Positions 44,601-55,289 of a stretch of 64,000 nucleotides of DNA are shown here, one piece after another. Below the pieces are notes generated by a model. The model was not told the origin of the DNA. It saw nothing but the letters and a program-made list of their open reading frames with translations, and did no database searches. The position numbers and the translations under genes were made by a program. How positions within the stretch are numbered: the stretch's first letter is position 1; every line of letters begins with the position of its first letter. Origin of the DNA: Ceratotherium simum simum (lineage: Eukaryota; Chordata; Mammalia; Perissodactyla; Rhinocerotidae); assembly GCF_000283155.1 (NCBI RefSeq), contig NW_004454193.1, positions 5,295,481 through 5,359,480 on the forward strand. Direction: 5' to 3'.

Positions 44601-45734
44601 TCCCCCAAGTAATCTGTATTTTAATAATGCATCTGGTCAACACAAAGGAATGAATCCCTAATGGTGAAATATGGCAAGTGGAAGCAGTATTTTGGGCAAT
44701 GTGGTGATGGTATTCTTCTCTCTTGAGAGGTGTAAGTTCCTCTGCAACTCGCAAGGCAAGGCCTCATTGCCATAATTTGCACTGCTACCTGTCTTTAGAG
44801 GGAGTGCCCTGCTAGGGATTAAGCTTGCGTTTTTCCCTTTTCTTCAATAGGAGGAGTTCCCTGGTACAAGGACAGACAGTGTCCTCAGATTCAGTGAGAG
44901 TGGCCTCCTTGGGAAGGTAGGGAAGGGTAACTAGGCCAATTGTCCTGAGAACAGAAGCCACCCAGCCAGAGTTGGGTGTTCACTATGGGGAAAGGGGTGG
45001 TGGTCCTGAATCTATGGGTGGCGGATAAGGGCCCAGCTCTTACCTCATGGGGTGACATTCCAGTTGTGGAAAAGCCAGGTGCCCAGAGCACTGGCCCAGG
45101 GGCTCATTGGAGTTTGCATGGACCCGTGGGAGCATGAGCATCACAAGATCGGCATAGGCACGGTCCACTTCATACTGAGCCCCTCATCTTTGAGGCCTCA
45201 GTCTCAGTATGTGATAGCCATTGGCTGTGCTCCTCTTTCCTGAGCTCACTGGGGCTCCTTGCTGTCTCTCTGTGATGGGTGACCAGGACCACATGTCATC
45301 CCCTGGGCCTGAGAAGGGGGAGCCGTGCGGGAGCTCGAGAGACCTGTGCACGCCAGGATTTCAGAGGGGAGCTTGGGCGGATGGCGCTCCAGAGCGCACA
45401 CTTGCTTCTTTCTCCTCTCAGCAAGCTGGGTCCTAGAGAATGTCCGGAACCAAGAAGAATAGTCCCCACGCTTGTGACCCTCTCACCCAGTTCCTCTCCC
45501 CGACGGGGGCTCCTCTCAAATGGATGGAAGGGGGTGGAAGGAGCCAGAAGTGGGTGGAGACAGCAGAAGGGCACATGGACTACTCTATGTAGGGCTTTGG
45601 AAGCTTGGGGGCCAGACCTTCTTAAATGGACCTGATGCCTTGGTGGTGCAAGTGATATAGCAGGCCTCGGAGGTCTTCAGTTGAGCCTCCAAAGAGCACA
45701 GGGTTCGAGCCATCAGGAGCGATGGAAGGAGGCG
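44601..45734. other. Unique DNA, no recognised feature
   Basis: No repeat or gene supported. A 118-codon plus frame (45279-45635) opposes a 92-codon minus frame, which is typical of chance. Confidence 0.35.
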
Positions 45735-46135
45735 GGAGCAGGAAACAGCAGAGGCCAAGGCCTGGCAGTGGGGTGCTGAAAACGCCAGCAGCTCTGCTCA
45801 GGGAGTTTCATGGGGAGGTTTCATAATTTTGCAGGAGAAACTGATAGTCAAGTAGAACCAGGAGGTAGACAGGGCAGAGGGGTGTCTAGCCTGGGGCCAC
45901 TCCTGCAGAGCCTTGTCCTTCCAGGTGCATTGGGAAGACATGAGAAGGTTTCAAACACAGATGTATCAAGACCTGCTGTATAATTTTTAAAAGCCCACGT
46001 TGGGGGTCCTGTGGAGAAGGGATTGGGGTGGGCAAGTGTGGGAGCAGAGATGGACTGAGATGCTCTCGGGAGGATTCGCAGTAGTCTGGGCTCGAGGGGA
46101 GGCAGGTTTGGTGGCCGCAGAGGACAGAGAGGGAA
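45735..46135 (-). mobile_element. L2 LINE fragment, antisense
   Basis: 'gagcaggaaacagcagaggc', 'agaccttgt'-like 'agagccttgtccttccaggt', 'aagacatgagaaggtttcaa', 'attcgcagtagtctgggctc'. Degraded; the 177-codon minus frame (45848-46381) runs through it and out the other side, so it is not a real ORF2. Confidence 0.62.
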
Positions 46136-46189
46136 GCGAGCAAAGTCAGGATCCACTTCAGCAGTAGAGCTGCCGGGAGTCCCAGGATC

Positions 46190-47420
46190 CTTCACCAATG
46201 GGCAGGCTCTCATCAATAGGAGCATTTCCAATAGGGACCCTAGAAGCAGCTGCCTCCCTAGCATCCTACAGCCCCGCGCTGGCCTCGGCAGCTCTGGGAG
46301 CGCCTTTGTTTTCAATCTGCTCTGGTGTTTGTGATTCAATTGATCTGCATGTAATTGATGTTGCTTCTTGCCAACCTGCAAACCAGACTCGCATCAATGG
46401 GGCAGCACTGTTTTCCACAGCACGACTGCCCCGCAAAGTCCTCCCTGCTTCCCCCGCCCAGGTGAAGGGAGGGGGCCGCCGGTAAGGGCGACAAAAATCT
46501 TAGCCCCTATAATTTTTATGGTTCCTAAAGAGTGCCAGCCAGGGTTTTGAGACAACACGTGTTCCCAGAAACCAGGCCCAGCTTCGAGACGGTACAGGCA
46601 TTATCCTATTCAAATCGCAAACAGATAAATCCTCTCTCCTCACCATCTCCAGTTAGTGGCGTCAGAAATTAGAAGATCCTGCATATTCACTGCAGTTGGG
46701 TTCTGTCAAATTGGAAATGCTTATGATAATCGGGACGCGGCATCAATGCAAAGTTGCGGCGCCTGTAAATAACCAATTATGAGGTTTTTAAAGGAGAAGC
46801 TTGTTTGGTTCTGAGAGACAGATTCTCCCCAGTGGAACTCACTTGTGCTTTTGCATGATATGGATGTAATTTAAAGTATCCCTGGGTGTTCTCCTTGCTC
46901 TATTTATTTAAAGTGTTTATACAAGAATAAACTCTATCGAGACGAAGCAGTGTAGATTGAGAGGGGCTCGCTGAAGCCAGAGTGATATTGATCACAATTG
47001 CAGAAGATTGTGGTGTCGGGTCACCTTCCTGCCATTGATTGTTGATTGCTCTATAACACCCCCTTCTCCAGCCCTCCGCCCCTCCCCTCTGCCAATCACA
47101 GACGCATTAATTGTGGGGACAAATTTAATCACTGCTCCCTTGCAGCCCTGTTGCGATTCCAAGCCATTTTTTACACGCAGTAAAATTGTGGTCAGGCTGT
47201 GCAAAGGGAATTGTGGGGTGGGAGAAGCAGGCTACTGCAGAAAGACACATGCATTTCCATCGTTTAGTGAGTAGAGCTGGAAGGCTAGTTAATTCTCTCT
47301 GATTAAGCTACAGCTCCGTCTGGGTGTTGGGCTGGGCAGAGGAATGCAGGATTGACTCCACTGCTAGGAAAATCCTCTGTCTTTGTCAATAACCAGTGGC
47401 CCTCCACCCTCTGGGGCTGC
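46190..47420. other. CNE-like repeat-free island
   Basis: No interspersed repeat. AT-rich with homeodomain or POU-type cores: 'gattcaattgatctgcatgt' and 'aattgatgttgc' (46329-46363), 'aaccaattatgagg' (46771) and 'cattaattgtgggg' (about 47104). Looks like the 15-23 kb block. Conservation is inferred, not measured. Confidence 0.42.
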
Positions 47421-47711
47421 GATGGCAGAAGATAAAACAGCCTTGCAGATTAGCTAGCTACCTGCCTGCTTAAGCAGGACTAGTAACAGCAGGGGCCAAC
47501 CAGCAATTACCACTGTGGTTGGTGTTAATTTCATTGTCTCTGTAGCCTGTTTGGAAAAAAACAAACAGACTAACTAAACACTTTTGGACTGTAAAGATTT
47601 TAATCTTGCCAATATAGATAGCTAAATGAATCCTTAACTAACTTTGCAGAGTAGGATCTAAGTCCTTACCAGTTCAAATTTTCCTAATGTAATGGAAGCA
47701 GCAACATCATG

Positions 47712-47806
47712 TTGCAAGTAGTCATTCATTCATTCATTTTATAAGTATTTTGGTGCTAGGTGCTGTGAATACAGAGGTGAACAAAACTTGCCTTTATGGA
47801 GTTTGT
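47712..47806 (-). mobile_element. L2 LINE 3'-end fragment
   Basis: The inverted L2 terminus starts with the ATTC tandem 'cattcattcattcatttta', then 'gtgctaggtgctgtgaatac' and 'gaacaaaacttgcctttatg'. Confidence 0.75.
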
Positions 47807-47859
47807 GGGTTTTTTTTTTTTTTCTGAGAAGGACACAACATGAAATCTATCCTTTTAAT

Positions 47860-48300
47860 TTTTTTGGAGACTAAAAGGATATTTAATAAAATTCAATATC
47901 TGTTATTGACATGATAGAAACATGTTTAAGTTTAAAAATGCATCATGTCTAAGGTTGAACACTAGAAGCATTTTCCATTGATGTCAGGAGCAAGATAAGA
48001 GAAATATATTGCCACTATTATTTAACATTATTCTATATGTACTAAGATTAAAAAATAAGGGCCAGTCTCTGTGGCCTAGTGGTTAAGTTTGGCGCGCTCC
48101 ATTTTGGCGGCCCGGCGTGGACCTATACCACTTGTCTGTCAGTGGCCATGCTGTGGCAGGTGACTCACATACAAAAAGAGCAAGATTGGCAACAGATGTT
48201 AGCTCAGGGTGAATCTTCATTAGCAAAAAAAAAAAGAAAAGAAGAAGTTTAGGATTTCCAAAGTGGAGACAATATGATGATTATTTGTAGATAATATAAT
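47860..48300 (+). mobile_element. L1 ORF2 fragment, sense, split by an ERE
   Basis: 'atttaataaaattcaatatc', 'tgatgtcaggagcaagataa', 'actattatttaacattattc' and, after the ERE, 'tgattatttgtagataatat' match the ORF2 reverse-transcriptase region of L1 in order. Heavily degraded; the catalytic region is not open. Confidence 0.65.
48059..48240 (+). mobile_element. ERE SINE, plus orientation
   Basis: The only ERE in sense orientation here. The head 'gggccagtctctgtggccta' carries an A-box-like 'tggcctagtggttaag', the body ends 'gttagctcagggtgaatctt', and the A-rich tail lies at 48225-48240. The B-box is decayed. The candidate flanking repeat (AAAATAAG / AAAAGAAG) is low-complexity and unproven. Confidence 0.88.
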
Positions 48301-48304
48301 GAAA

Positions 48305-48755
48305 GGAGTGAAGGTTAACAATTTTTAATTGTGCGGTATGTTATCGTTAAGTATAGGCATGATGCTGTACAGATCTCTAGAGGTTACTCATCTTATTTAA
48401 CTGAAACTTTATGCCTGTTGGTTAATAACTCCCCATTTCCCCCTCTCCTCCACCCCCTGGTGACTACCATCCAAGTCTTTGATTTTATGATTTTGACTAT
48501 TTTAAATACCTCATATAAGTGGAATCATGCAGTACTTTCTTTCTGTGTCTGGCTTATCTCACTAACATAATGTCCTCAGTGTCCATCCATGCTGTGGCAT
48601 ATTGTGGAATTTCTTCTTTGTTAAGGCTGCATAGTATTCCATTGTATGTGTATACACATTTCCTTTATCCATTCATCTGTCAGTGGACATTGAGATTGTT
48701 TCCACATCTTAGCTATTGTGAATAGTGCTGCAGTGGACACAGGAGTACACGATTG
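48305..48755 (-). mobile_element. L1 3' part, antisense
   Basis: Inverted L1 3' UTR and ORF2 end: 'tcttatttaactgaaacttt', 'tcatataagtggaatcatgc', 'gcatagtattccattgtatg', 'tatccattcatctgtcagtg'. Together with the next entry it forms a 5'-inverted L1 on the minus strand. Confidence 0.85.
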
Positions 48756-49080
48756 GCCAATAGGCATATGAAGGAATCTCTTTGTTACTAATATCAGGGA
48801 AATACAAACTGAAACCACCATGAGATATCACCTCACGCAGGTCAGAACTGTTTTATCAGAAAAAACAAAAGTCAACAAGTGCTGGTGAGGATGTGGAGAA
48901 GCTGGAACACTTGAACACTGTTGGTGGGAATGCAAAATGGTGCAGCTGCTATCGAAAACAGGACAGAGGTGCCTCAAAAAGTTAAAAATAGAACTACCAT
49001 ATGATCCAGCAGTCCCACTTCTGGGAATAGATCCAAAAAAATCGAAATCAGGATCTCGAAGAGATGTTAGCATGCCCATG
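48756..49080 (+). mobile_element. L1 ORF2 C-terminal part, inverted 5' segment
   Basis: 'gagatatcacctcacgcagg', 'gctggtgaggatgtggagaa', 'ccatatgatccagcagtccc'. In L1 order it lies immediately upstream of the neighbouring minus segment. Both inner ends fall at the same L1 position ('gcatgcccatgtcca' here; complement of 'cacaggagtacac' at 48737), as expected from twin priming. Confidence 0.8.
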
Positions 49081-49085
49081 TCCAG

Positions 49086-49277
49086 AGAGGTGGCTTTCAA
49101 GCTTTAACACGTTTCAAAATTACCTGGAGGGGTTGTTAAAATATCAATTGCTGGGCACCCCCCACCCTGAGTTTCTGATTCGATAGGTCTAGGGTAGGGT
49201 TCTGGAGTTTGCATTTGTAACAAGTCCCCGGGTACTGCTGCTTCTGGCCCAGGGAACCCCACTTTGAGAACCACTGC
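49086..49277 (+). mobile_element. MER5A DNA transposon (hAT-Charlie)
   Basis: 'aattacctggaggggttgtt', 'gagtttctgattcgataggt', 'tttgcatttgtaacaagtcc' and the end 'ccccactttgagaaccactg'. The 5' terminus is slightly altered. About 190 bp, close to the full family length. Confidence 0.9.
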
Positions 49278-49408
49278 ACTAGTTTAGAGCAGTGGACATC
49301 AAGTCTCGTGGCACATTCAAATCACCTTTTGAGAGCTTTTGAAAAATACCCATGCTTGGGGGTCACTGCCAGTGATTCTGATTTAACTGGTCTGAGCTGG
49401 GGTCTAGG

Positions 49409-49420
49409 CAAGGGTGTTTT
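49409..49420. repeat. ERE target-site duplication, left
   Basis: CAAGGGTGTTTT, exact match to 49616-49627. Confidence 0.92.
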
Positions 49421-49615
49421 GTTGTTGTTGTTTTTTTGCTGAGGAAGATTCGCCCTGAGCTAACATCTGTTGCCAATCATCTTCCTCTATTTTGTATGTG
49501 GGGGGCCGCCACAGCATGGCTGCTAATGAGTGGTGTAGGTCTGCACCCGAGAACCGAACCCAGGCCACGGAAGTGGAGCATGCTGAACTTAACCACTAGG
49601 CCACCGAGCCAGCCC
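49421..49615 (-). mobile_element. ERE SINE nested in MER5-type element
   Basis: Minus orientation with a (GTT)n/T tail at left. The body has 'gaggaagattcgccctgagc' and 'gtgtaggtctgcacccgaga', and the head 'ccgagccagcccc' is decayed at right. A perfect 12-bp target duplication. Confidence 0.92.
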
Positions 49616-49627
49616 CAAGGGTGTTTT
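49616..49627. repeat. ERE target-site duplication, right
   Basis: Second exact copy of CAAGGGTGTTTT. Confidence 0.92.
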
Positions 49628-49699
49628 TTTTTAAAAAGATCTCCCCAGGCAATTCTACTCTGCAGCTGTGTTCAAAAACACTTTTCTTAAGCCAAAGGT

Positions 49700-49935
49700 G
49701 ATGAGTAGAGGATGGAGCATTTAGCCTAGAAGCTAAGGGTCTGACAGATGTCATTGGGCACTCTGGTTCCATTCCTAGCCCTGGCAAGGTACTGAATCTT
49801 CCTGCGCCTGCCTCCGTGTCCTCTCTGTAATGATAATACCCAATGCACAGAGCTGTTGGGAGAGTCGAGTGAGTTAACTTATATGCCCGGCGTACAGCAA
49901 GCCCTCCATACGTGCTAGCTTTTAGTACTGTTTTT
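49700..49935 (+). mobile_element. MIR SINE
   Basis: Plus-strand MIR: 'ggttccattcctagccctgg', 'tgtaatgataatacccaatg', 'agtcgagtgagttaacttat', 'cgtacagcaagccctccata'. Confidence 0.75.
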
Positions 49936-50844
49936 AGAGTGGGGCACACAGCAGGGCTCTGCCAATTTCAATGTAATTACTCAGTCTATTTCCAGTTAAA
50001 TGCCTTGCCTGTTAGGATACCAGCGGGGCGTACTCTCTTTGTCTTTCTTAGACCTGCCATTTGCCCTGATGCTGTCTAGAGGAACCTCTGCCACCTTCCT
50101 TCTCTTTCTTCATTCCAACACCGATAATAAGGTCCTCTTGCTTCTCCAACGGCCCAGCTGCTCACAAAAGCATCTTTCTTGCAGCTGTGGAAACATTCAT
50201 CTTCCAGTGTAACTAAGCAAAAACTCTGCCCTGGGACGTAGCTCATACCCATGCTGGAGCTGCGGTGTGAGGAGTGCAAATGGTCCCCGAGAATAATTCC
50301 TCGAATGAGCCAGGGACGCAGTGGCAGCCCTAGGAAGCCAGAGGACCCATTTTTAAAAATTTGATTGGCAGTCAAGTTTGCTCCTCTTTCCCTCACTTTC
50401 TCATGACCTGCTGTGGTTGGTGCTGCGCGAATGTAAAAACAAGAAGTCTCTTACTTTAGGGTGGGGGTGTGGAGAGGATCATGCGACAGAAGAAACTGGG
50501 GCAGGAGAGTAAGTGTGTGTGCACGAGGGTGGTAAGACAGGCCCGGCCAGGCGACCCTGGGCTGGTCTAGGGAGGTGGTGTGGGGTGGGTTCTGGGTTCA
50601 CAGAGGGAGGGGCAGGGAAGAGAATGTGCTTTCTTGCGTTAGCCTTGTTGGACCTCACAGGAGCTAAATTTATACACAGCACCCGCTGAGACCAGGAATC
50701 CAGACTAGTCTGAGTGGGGAAAGCAGGGAAGTGGTCACAGGACCAGTTGCTCAGAAGCTCTCATAAAACAGCTTGCATTGCCTTTTACTGGGGTTTTCCA
50801 GGATACACAGCATCCTTCTTGTAGGTCGTCCACCAATTGAGGCT
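49936..50844. other. Unique DNA, no recognised feature
   Basis: No repeat family is recognised and no exon supported. Confidence 0.35.
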
Positions 50845-51080
50845 GTGTTGCCCAGTGGCTGAGAATGCCAGCCCTGGGGTCAGAAACAACTCTGGGCATA
50901 AGTCCTCACTGGCTCCTCTTGCTAGGTGTGTGACCTTGGGTAAGCGCTTCATCTAGTTGAGTTTGTTTCCTCATCTGTAAAATGGGTCTGATAATAGTCT
51001 GGTAGCCAGAATACAGGGTTGCCACAAGGATAGAATAGGATCATGTTATAAAGTACTTACGCCGCCTGGTGCCTGGTAAC
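50845..51080 (+). mobile_element. MIR SINE
   Basis: Nearly full MIR: 'gttgcccagtggctgagaat', 'gtgtgtgaccttgggtaagc', 'ctcatctgtaaaatgggtct', 'cgcctggtgcctggtaac'. Confidence 0.88.
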
Positions 51081-51094
51081 CACTGCCCTTCAAC

Positions 51095-51690
51095 CATCCA
51101 ACAACTATTTGTTGATTAAGCCCTACTATGACGCTTGTACAGGGAGGCTGAATAAACAACAACAATAAACAAACAAGGAAACAAGGTAGCACTAAACGCT
51201 ATGCTGATAATTAAAACAGGTTGAAAGAGAGTGAAGGGGGCCTACTTTCCATTGGGTGGCAAGATAAGGTCTCTACGCGGATGGGACGTTTAAGTTGAGC
51301 TCTGCATGATGAAGAGGCAGCCATGCAAATATCTGCAGCAACAGCATTCTGGGCAGGGGGACCAGCATGTGCAAAGGTCCTGAGTCTGGAGTGCAGAGTG
51401 GAGGAGGCACAGAAAGGAGGCCAGGGTGGCTGCTGTGGAGTGAACCAGGGAAAGAGCGGAAGGAGATGAAATGGTGGAAAGAGGCAGGCACCAGATGGTG
51501 CAGGGCCTCAGGGGCTCTGGGAAGGACTTTGGATGTTCCGAGTGCAGTGGGAAGCCCCAGGAGGGTTTGAACAGGTGAGAGAGTGACTTGGTTTGATTTT
51601 GATTTTAAGATGATCCCTGAGGCTGCTGTGGGACAATGGATTGAAGAAGCGAGAGCAGAAGCAGGGAGACCAGTGGGAGGGCTCCTGCCG
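51095..51690 (-). mobile_element. L2 LINE, antisense
   Basis: About 600 bp of inverted L2: 'caacaataaacaaacaagga', 'gtttaagttgagctctgcat', 'gaccagcatgtgcaaaggtc', 'ggtgcagggcctcaggggct', 'gaagcagggagaccagtggg'. A (CAA)n run is at 51157-51175. Confidence 0.85.
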
Positions 51691-52430
51691 TCTTTTGGGG
51701 GGAGATGCTAGCAGCTCTGCTGCCCCTGTTGACTTCTTTAAGCCTCCTGCCCTCACTTGGGGTGGGATGCAGAGAGCAAAGCCCCAGTCCAGTCCCAGCC
51801 AACCCCACTGCAGCGGCTGGAGAAGGGGTTTGATCCTCCTCACTGTGTCTCCCCTGCCTCAGGGAAGCGAGCTGAGACGCAGCTGGAGGGAAGACCCCTC
51901 CCATCCCCAGGTCCCCGAAGCCCCCACTTTCCCACAGGGAAGCAGGACACTGGCCTCCAGCTGCCCCGGCTGGGAAGCGCATCCCTGAACAGGCAGGTTT
52001 TCCTGAGGGTGGCGCTGGGTGGTTTCCAGGGGTTTTCTGGATCACGTCTGCTCTTGGAAGCAAGCACATCACCAGCATGTGTAGGAAACATGCGTGCTCT
52101 GCCTGCTGCCCGGACGCTAGGAAGTTGCTTGGAATTTTTATCCGCATCTTGCTAGGTCCATCTGGTTTGGATACCAGAGGGGCCAGAGCCCTGACATCTA
52201 AATGGCTCTGCTCCCAGCCCTCTGGCCCTCTCGCAGGCTTGGGTCTACTTGAAGGCCAGGGGCCTTTGGGGTAAACACGAATTATGGAGACCAGAGGAGG
52301 AATCCCGGCTGCGCAGAAAGCATCTCTTGTCCATGCCGGGGCACGGGATGCCCTTGGCAGGTTGGCAGGCCTCGGTCTATCAGACCAGGCTTCGTTCCCC
52401 AGCCTGTCTTATGCACCAGAGAATTAGATT
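51691..52430. other. Unique GC-rich DNA
   Basis: No repeat recognised. Frames of 180 (minus, 51605-52147) and 132 codons (plus) overlap one another and the antisense L2, so I reject both as genes. Confidence 0.4.
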
Positions 52431-52668
52431 TTCCATTAAAATAAATCTCTCCTCCTTGTCCAGTGTCCTATCTAAGCCTCCAACTTGAAGAAATCGCTCC
52501 CCTTTCTGTACTTTTTTAGCCACTTTGTATTCCTTTGATTTTTACAGCTGACCATTTTGCATGTGAACTCAGTACTAAATAAGCATTATCACTGCCGTGC
52601 ACACCGCGCCCCACAGAGGCACACACCCCACATTAACCTCGTCCTAAAGAGCGGCTGAATGCATTTTA
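52431..52668. other. CNE-like unique DNA
   Basis: AT-rich, repeat-free sequence leading into the ERE. It continues in character after the element at 53076. Confidence 0.35.
52655..52668. repeat. ERE target-site duplication, left
   Basis: CTGAATGCATTTTA, exact match to 53062-53075. Confidence 0.93.
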
Positions 52669-53061
52669 TTTTATTTTTTTTTATTTATTTATTTTTTTTA
52701 AAGATTTTATTTATTTTATTTTTTCCCCCCAAAGCCCCAGTGGATAGTTGTATGTCGTAGCTGCACATCCTTCTAGTTGCTGTATGCGGNNNNNNNNNNN
52801 NNNNNNNNNNNNNNNNNNNNNNNNNNNNNNNNNNNNNNNNNNNNNNNNNNNNNNNNNNNNNNNNNNNNNNNNNNNNNNNNNNNNNNNNNAAAGCCCCAGT
52901 GGATAGTTGTATGTCGTAGCTGCACATCCTTCTAGTTGCTGTATGCGGGACTCGGCCTCAGGATGAACGGAGAAGTGGCGCCTCGATGTGCACCCGGGAT
53001 CCGAACCCGGGCCACCAGCATCGCAGCGCGCGCACTTAACCACCAAGCCACAGGGCCGGCC
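52669..53061 (-). mobile_element. ERE SINE, young copy, containing an assembly gap
   Basis: Minus orientation with a long AT-rich tail (52669-52730) and the GGGCCGGCCC head at about 53052-53061. The B-box GGTTCGGATCC is intact on the minus strand (within 52996-53010). From 52890 to the head it differs from the 5.6-kb copy at four positions by eye, all CpG-to-TpG type. A 100-N gap and a 59-bp internal repeat inflate it; without them it would be about 234 bp. Confidence 0.95.
52790..52889. other. Assembly gap (100 N) with duplicated flanks
   Basis: Exactly 100 N, the usual placeholder for a gap of unknown size. The 59 bp before it (52731-52789) and the 59 bp after it (52890-52948) are identical. 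The gap probably marks two contigs that overlap by 59 bp and were not merged. Any reading frame across it is an artefact. Confidence 0.97.
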
Positions 53062-53075
53062 CTGAATGCATTTTA
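53062..53075. repeat. ERE target-site duplication, right
   Basis: Second exact copy of the 14-bp duplication. Confidence 0.93.
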
Positions 53076-54400
53076 ATAAATGTCCCAAATGGTTCCAGTG
53101 TCTATTCGCCAAACGGAATAAAAAATGCACACACATTACAGGATGCTATGAACCTTTCTATCAAAAGTAATAATAAACAGACTCCTTGTTGGACTTGGTG
53201 ATTGGGTTACATTTTTAAACCGTATATTGAGAGACAAATGGAAATAGAACTGAGATGATTAGGTGATGTGATCCAAGGGGGCCCAGCCATTTCTGGGGGT
53301 TTGCTATGAGCAGGTAGACATCTCTCTTGCCTCCTGATACGTTTTCATTCTAAGCTCTCTTTCCAAATGGTACCAAGAGAAACGAGCAAATTAAGAAATC
53401 TTTGCTGCGCTCAGATATTTAATAGAAGCAGCCAGATAAAGGCAGGGACGCACATCATTTGTCAGCTGAATAAAAATTCAGATGAGGTATTTTCCTGATG
53501 CTGTGCCAGGGACCATTAGGAAAGCATTTTATTTTCCTGTGTCAGTGACGGCATGCTGTGGGGGCCAAACTTCATCGCCCTACAAGGTGTGACGTGAAGT
53601 CAGCGCAGCCCGGCCTTCTGGCTCAGGCAGCCCATCAGGATGGCGCGACTCTGTCACCAGCACGCCTCTTCATGCCCTCTATGGGCTTTCCATTGGAAAG
53701 ATGCGGAATTTAATGAGCCATTTCGGTCATCAACCTGGAGTAGATAAAATATCCCTCCGGTGGCCATTTTGGATGTGCACATGTTTTGGGTTGGGCACAT
53801 CTGTAGGCAATCACTCTGTTTTCTGGGCAGGAACGGTGTTTTATTATGGGATTATATGTGTAATCTTGGATAAATAGGAGAAATTGGAGTACTTCAGTTG
53901 GAAGACTTGTTTTCTCTCCCAGAGAGCAGTGTAAATAGCAAACCAGAGACCATTCGCTCATTAGTGAAGCAATAATCGAACTTGCCAGTCTTCTGCCTTC
54001 TGGCCGGACCTGGGAGGTCAGTGTAAAACTCTTGGCAAGCAAGTTGCTGTGGGGCATCAGGCCAGGCTCCGAGGGGGTGGGGGCAGGGGGCAATGGCGGG
54101 GCCTCTGCTGAGGAAGTGGTAGCTTCTGCTACCTGGCCACCTGGCCTGTGTCTCAGCGCCTCCTCGCGTTTTTGGAGGTAGTTGTGCCACCCCACCCCTG
54201 GCCAGACCATCTTCCCCACCAAGTGTGAGACACGCTGAAATGTGGAGGTGGTGTGGAGGCGGTCCAGGCTGTTACCCACAGCTTTCTCCAACTCTGGTAA
54301 TGCATATAATGATGTTACTCAGTTTTGTTTCACATTTCCAAAACAGATGTACCAAATCCCTGTAAACTGATCTATGGTAATGCACTTAATTTTAATCTTC
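53076..54400. other. CNE-like repeat-free island
   Basis: No repeat recognised over 1.3 kb. AT-rich with blocks such as 'ccagataaaggcaggga' and 'tcagctgaataaaaattcag'. The longest open frame of the window (193 codons, minus, 53710-54291) lies here; it has a Pro/Ala-rich stretch and no motif I know. Regulatory function is inferred only. Confidence 0.38.
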
Positions 54401-55289
54401 AATGTTAAAAGTAGAAACTGATCACTTAAAGCAGAAACATGTGTCACTTCACCCTAAGTTGGCACAGGACCCAGCCTCCCCCTTGCCACTTAACTGTCTT
54501 GGCCCGCCTCTTGGCTTTCTCTTGATTTTGTCCTTGTGGTTACGGCTCCTCCCTGTCGCCCACCACAGGAGGCTTCTCAAGGAGCCCCGCGTTACTACGT
54601 GTCCTGTGTCACTGGGGTGCATTTCTTGCCTTGGGTGTTTTCCGGTATTGCAAAGCTTGTTGCTTTGGGCTACAGTGAGTGGGTTCTACAAAGCACATGT
54701 CCATTGTGATCTGGAAAGTTGGAAAAGACATCTCAAAGTCATGTTCCATTGTGGAGAACTGTTGTAAAAGTCAATGAAAGTTGAGTGCTCCCTGACCACG
54801 ATGTTGGCTAAATCTTGAAGCAAGCTGGGTGATAATTACCAAGCATCTTTATTCATGAGTAAGGGCTGAAGGAAAAGCCCTGGATGTTTCCTCCAGAAGA
54901 TGGCTTGTAGCTTCTTAACAGAGAGGTTAATGCTAATCAAGGGCTCAACATAGGTGGCAGTTAGGAAAGTCAACCTGGAAAAGATGAGGGAGTCTTTGGG
55001 ATGTAAAAACAGTGGCACGCCCTGGTGATGGATCGGAGCGGCTTGGGATGGTGGGATGCAGGGTAATAGTTTTACTCCCAGTACCAGGCATCAGACCCCC
55101 AAACTTTGCTCATTACCAGCTGAGCATTCCACACGGTGCCAACTCTTTTCTGAATGGCTTCTGGTGGCCATCAGTGAACGGCGTGACATTGCTGAAACGT
55201 GCATTCTTTGACCTTAAAGTTAGGAAGAGTTGAAGGCAGATGGACATCTTTTGTACCGGAGCTGAGTGGGGGTTGGGAGGTACAGACTG
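54401..55289. other. Unique DNA, no recognised feature
   Basis: No repeat or exon supported. The 121-codon plus frame (54402-54767) is hydrophobic in its middle but has no recognisable family. Confidence 0.35.

Larger units (their letters stand above)
49278..49680 (+). mobile_element. Second MER5-type element, split by an ERE
   Basis: Right after the first copy comes another in the same direction: 'gagcagtggacatcaagtct', 'cacattcaaatcacctttt', 'gtgattctgatttaactggt'. It is broken by the ERE at 49421-49615 and ends in 'gatctccccaggcaattct' and 'gtgttcaaaaaca'. Confidence 0.75.

Noticed and set aside
45848..46381. 177-codon minus frame as an intact L2 ORF2
   Set aside because: The frame leaves the L2 at about 46135 and lacks reverse-transcriptase motifs.
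51605..52147. 180-codon minus frame as a gene
   Set aside because: It runs partly through an L2 fragment and is overlapped by plus frames.
52685..53136. Frames spanning the N gap
   Set aside because: Artefacts of the 100 N and the duplicated 59 bp inside a SINE.
53710..54291. 193-codon minus-strand open frame as a gene
   Set aside because: No recognised motif, no upstream promoter or splice context; a frame of this length is plausible by chance in 64 kb. Kept only as a finding to test.
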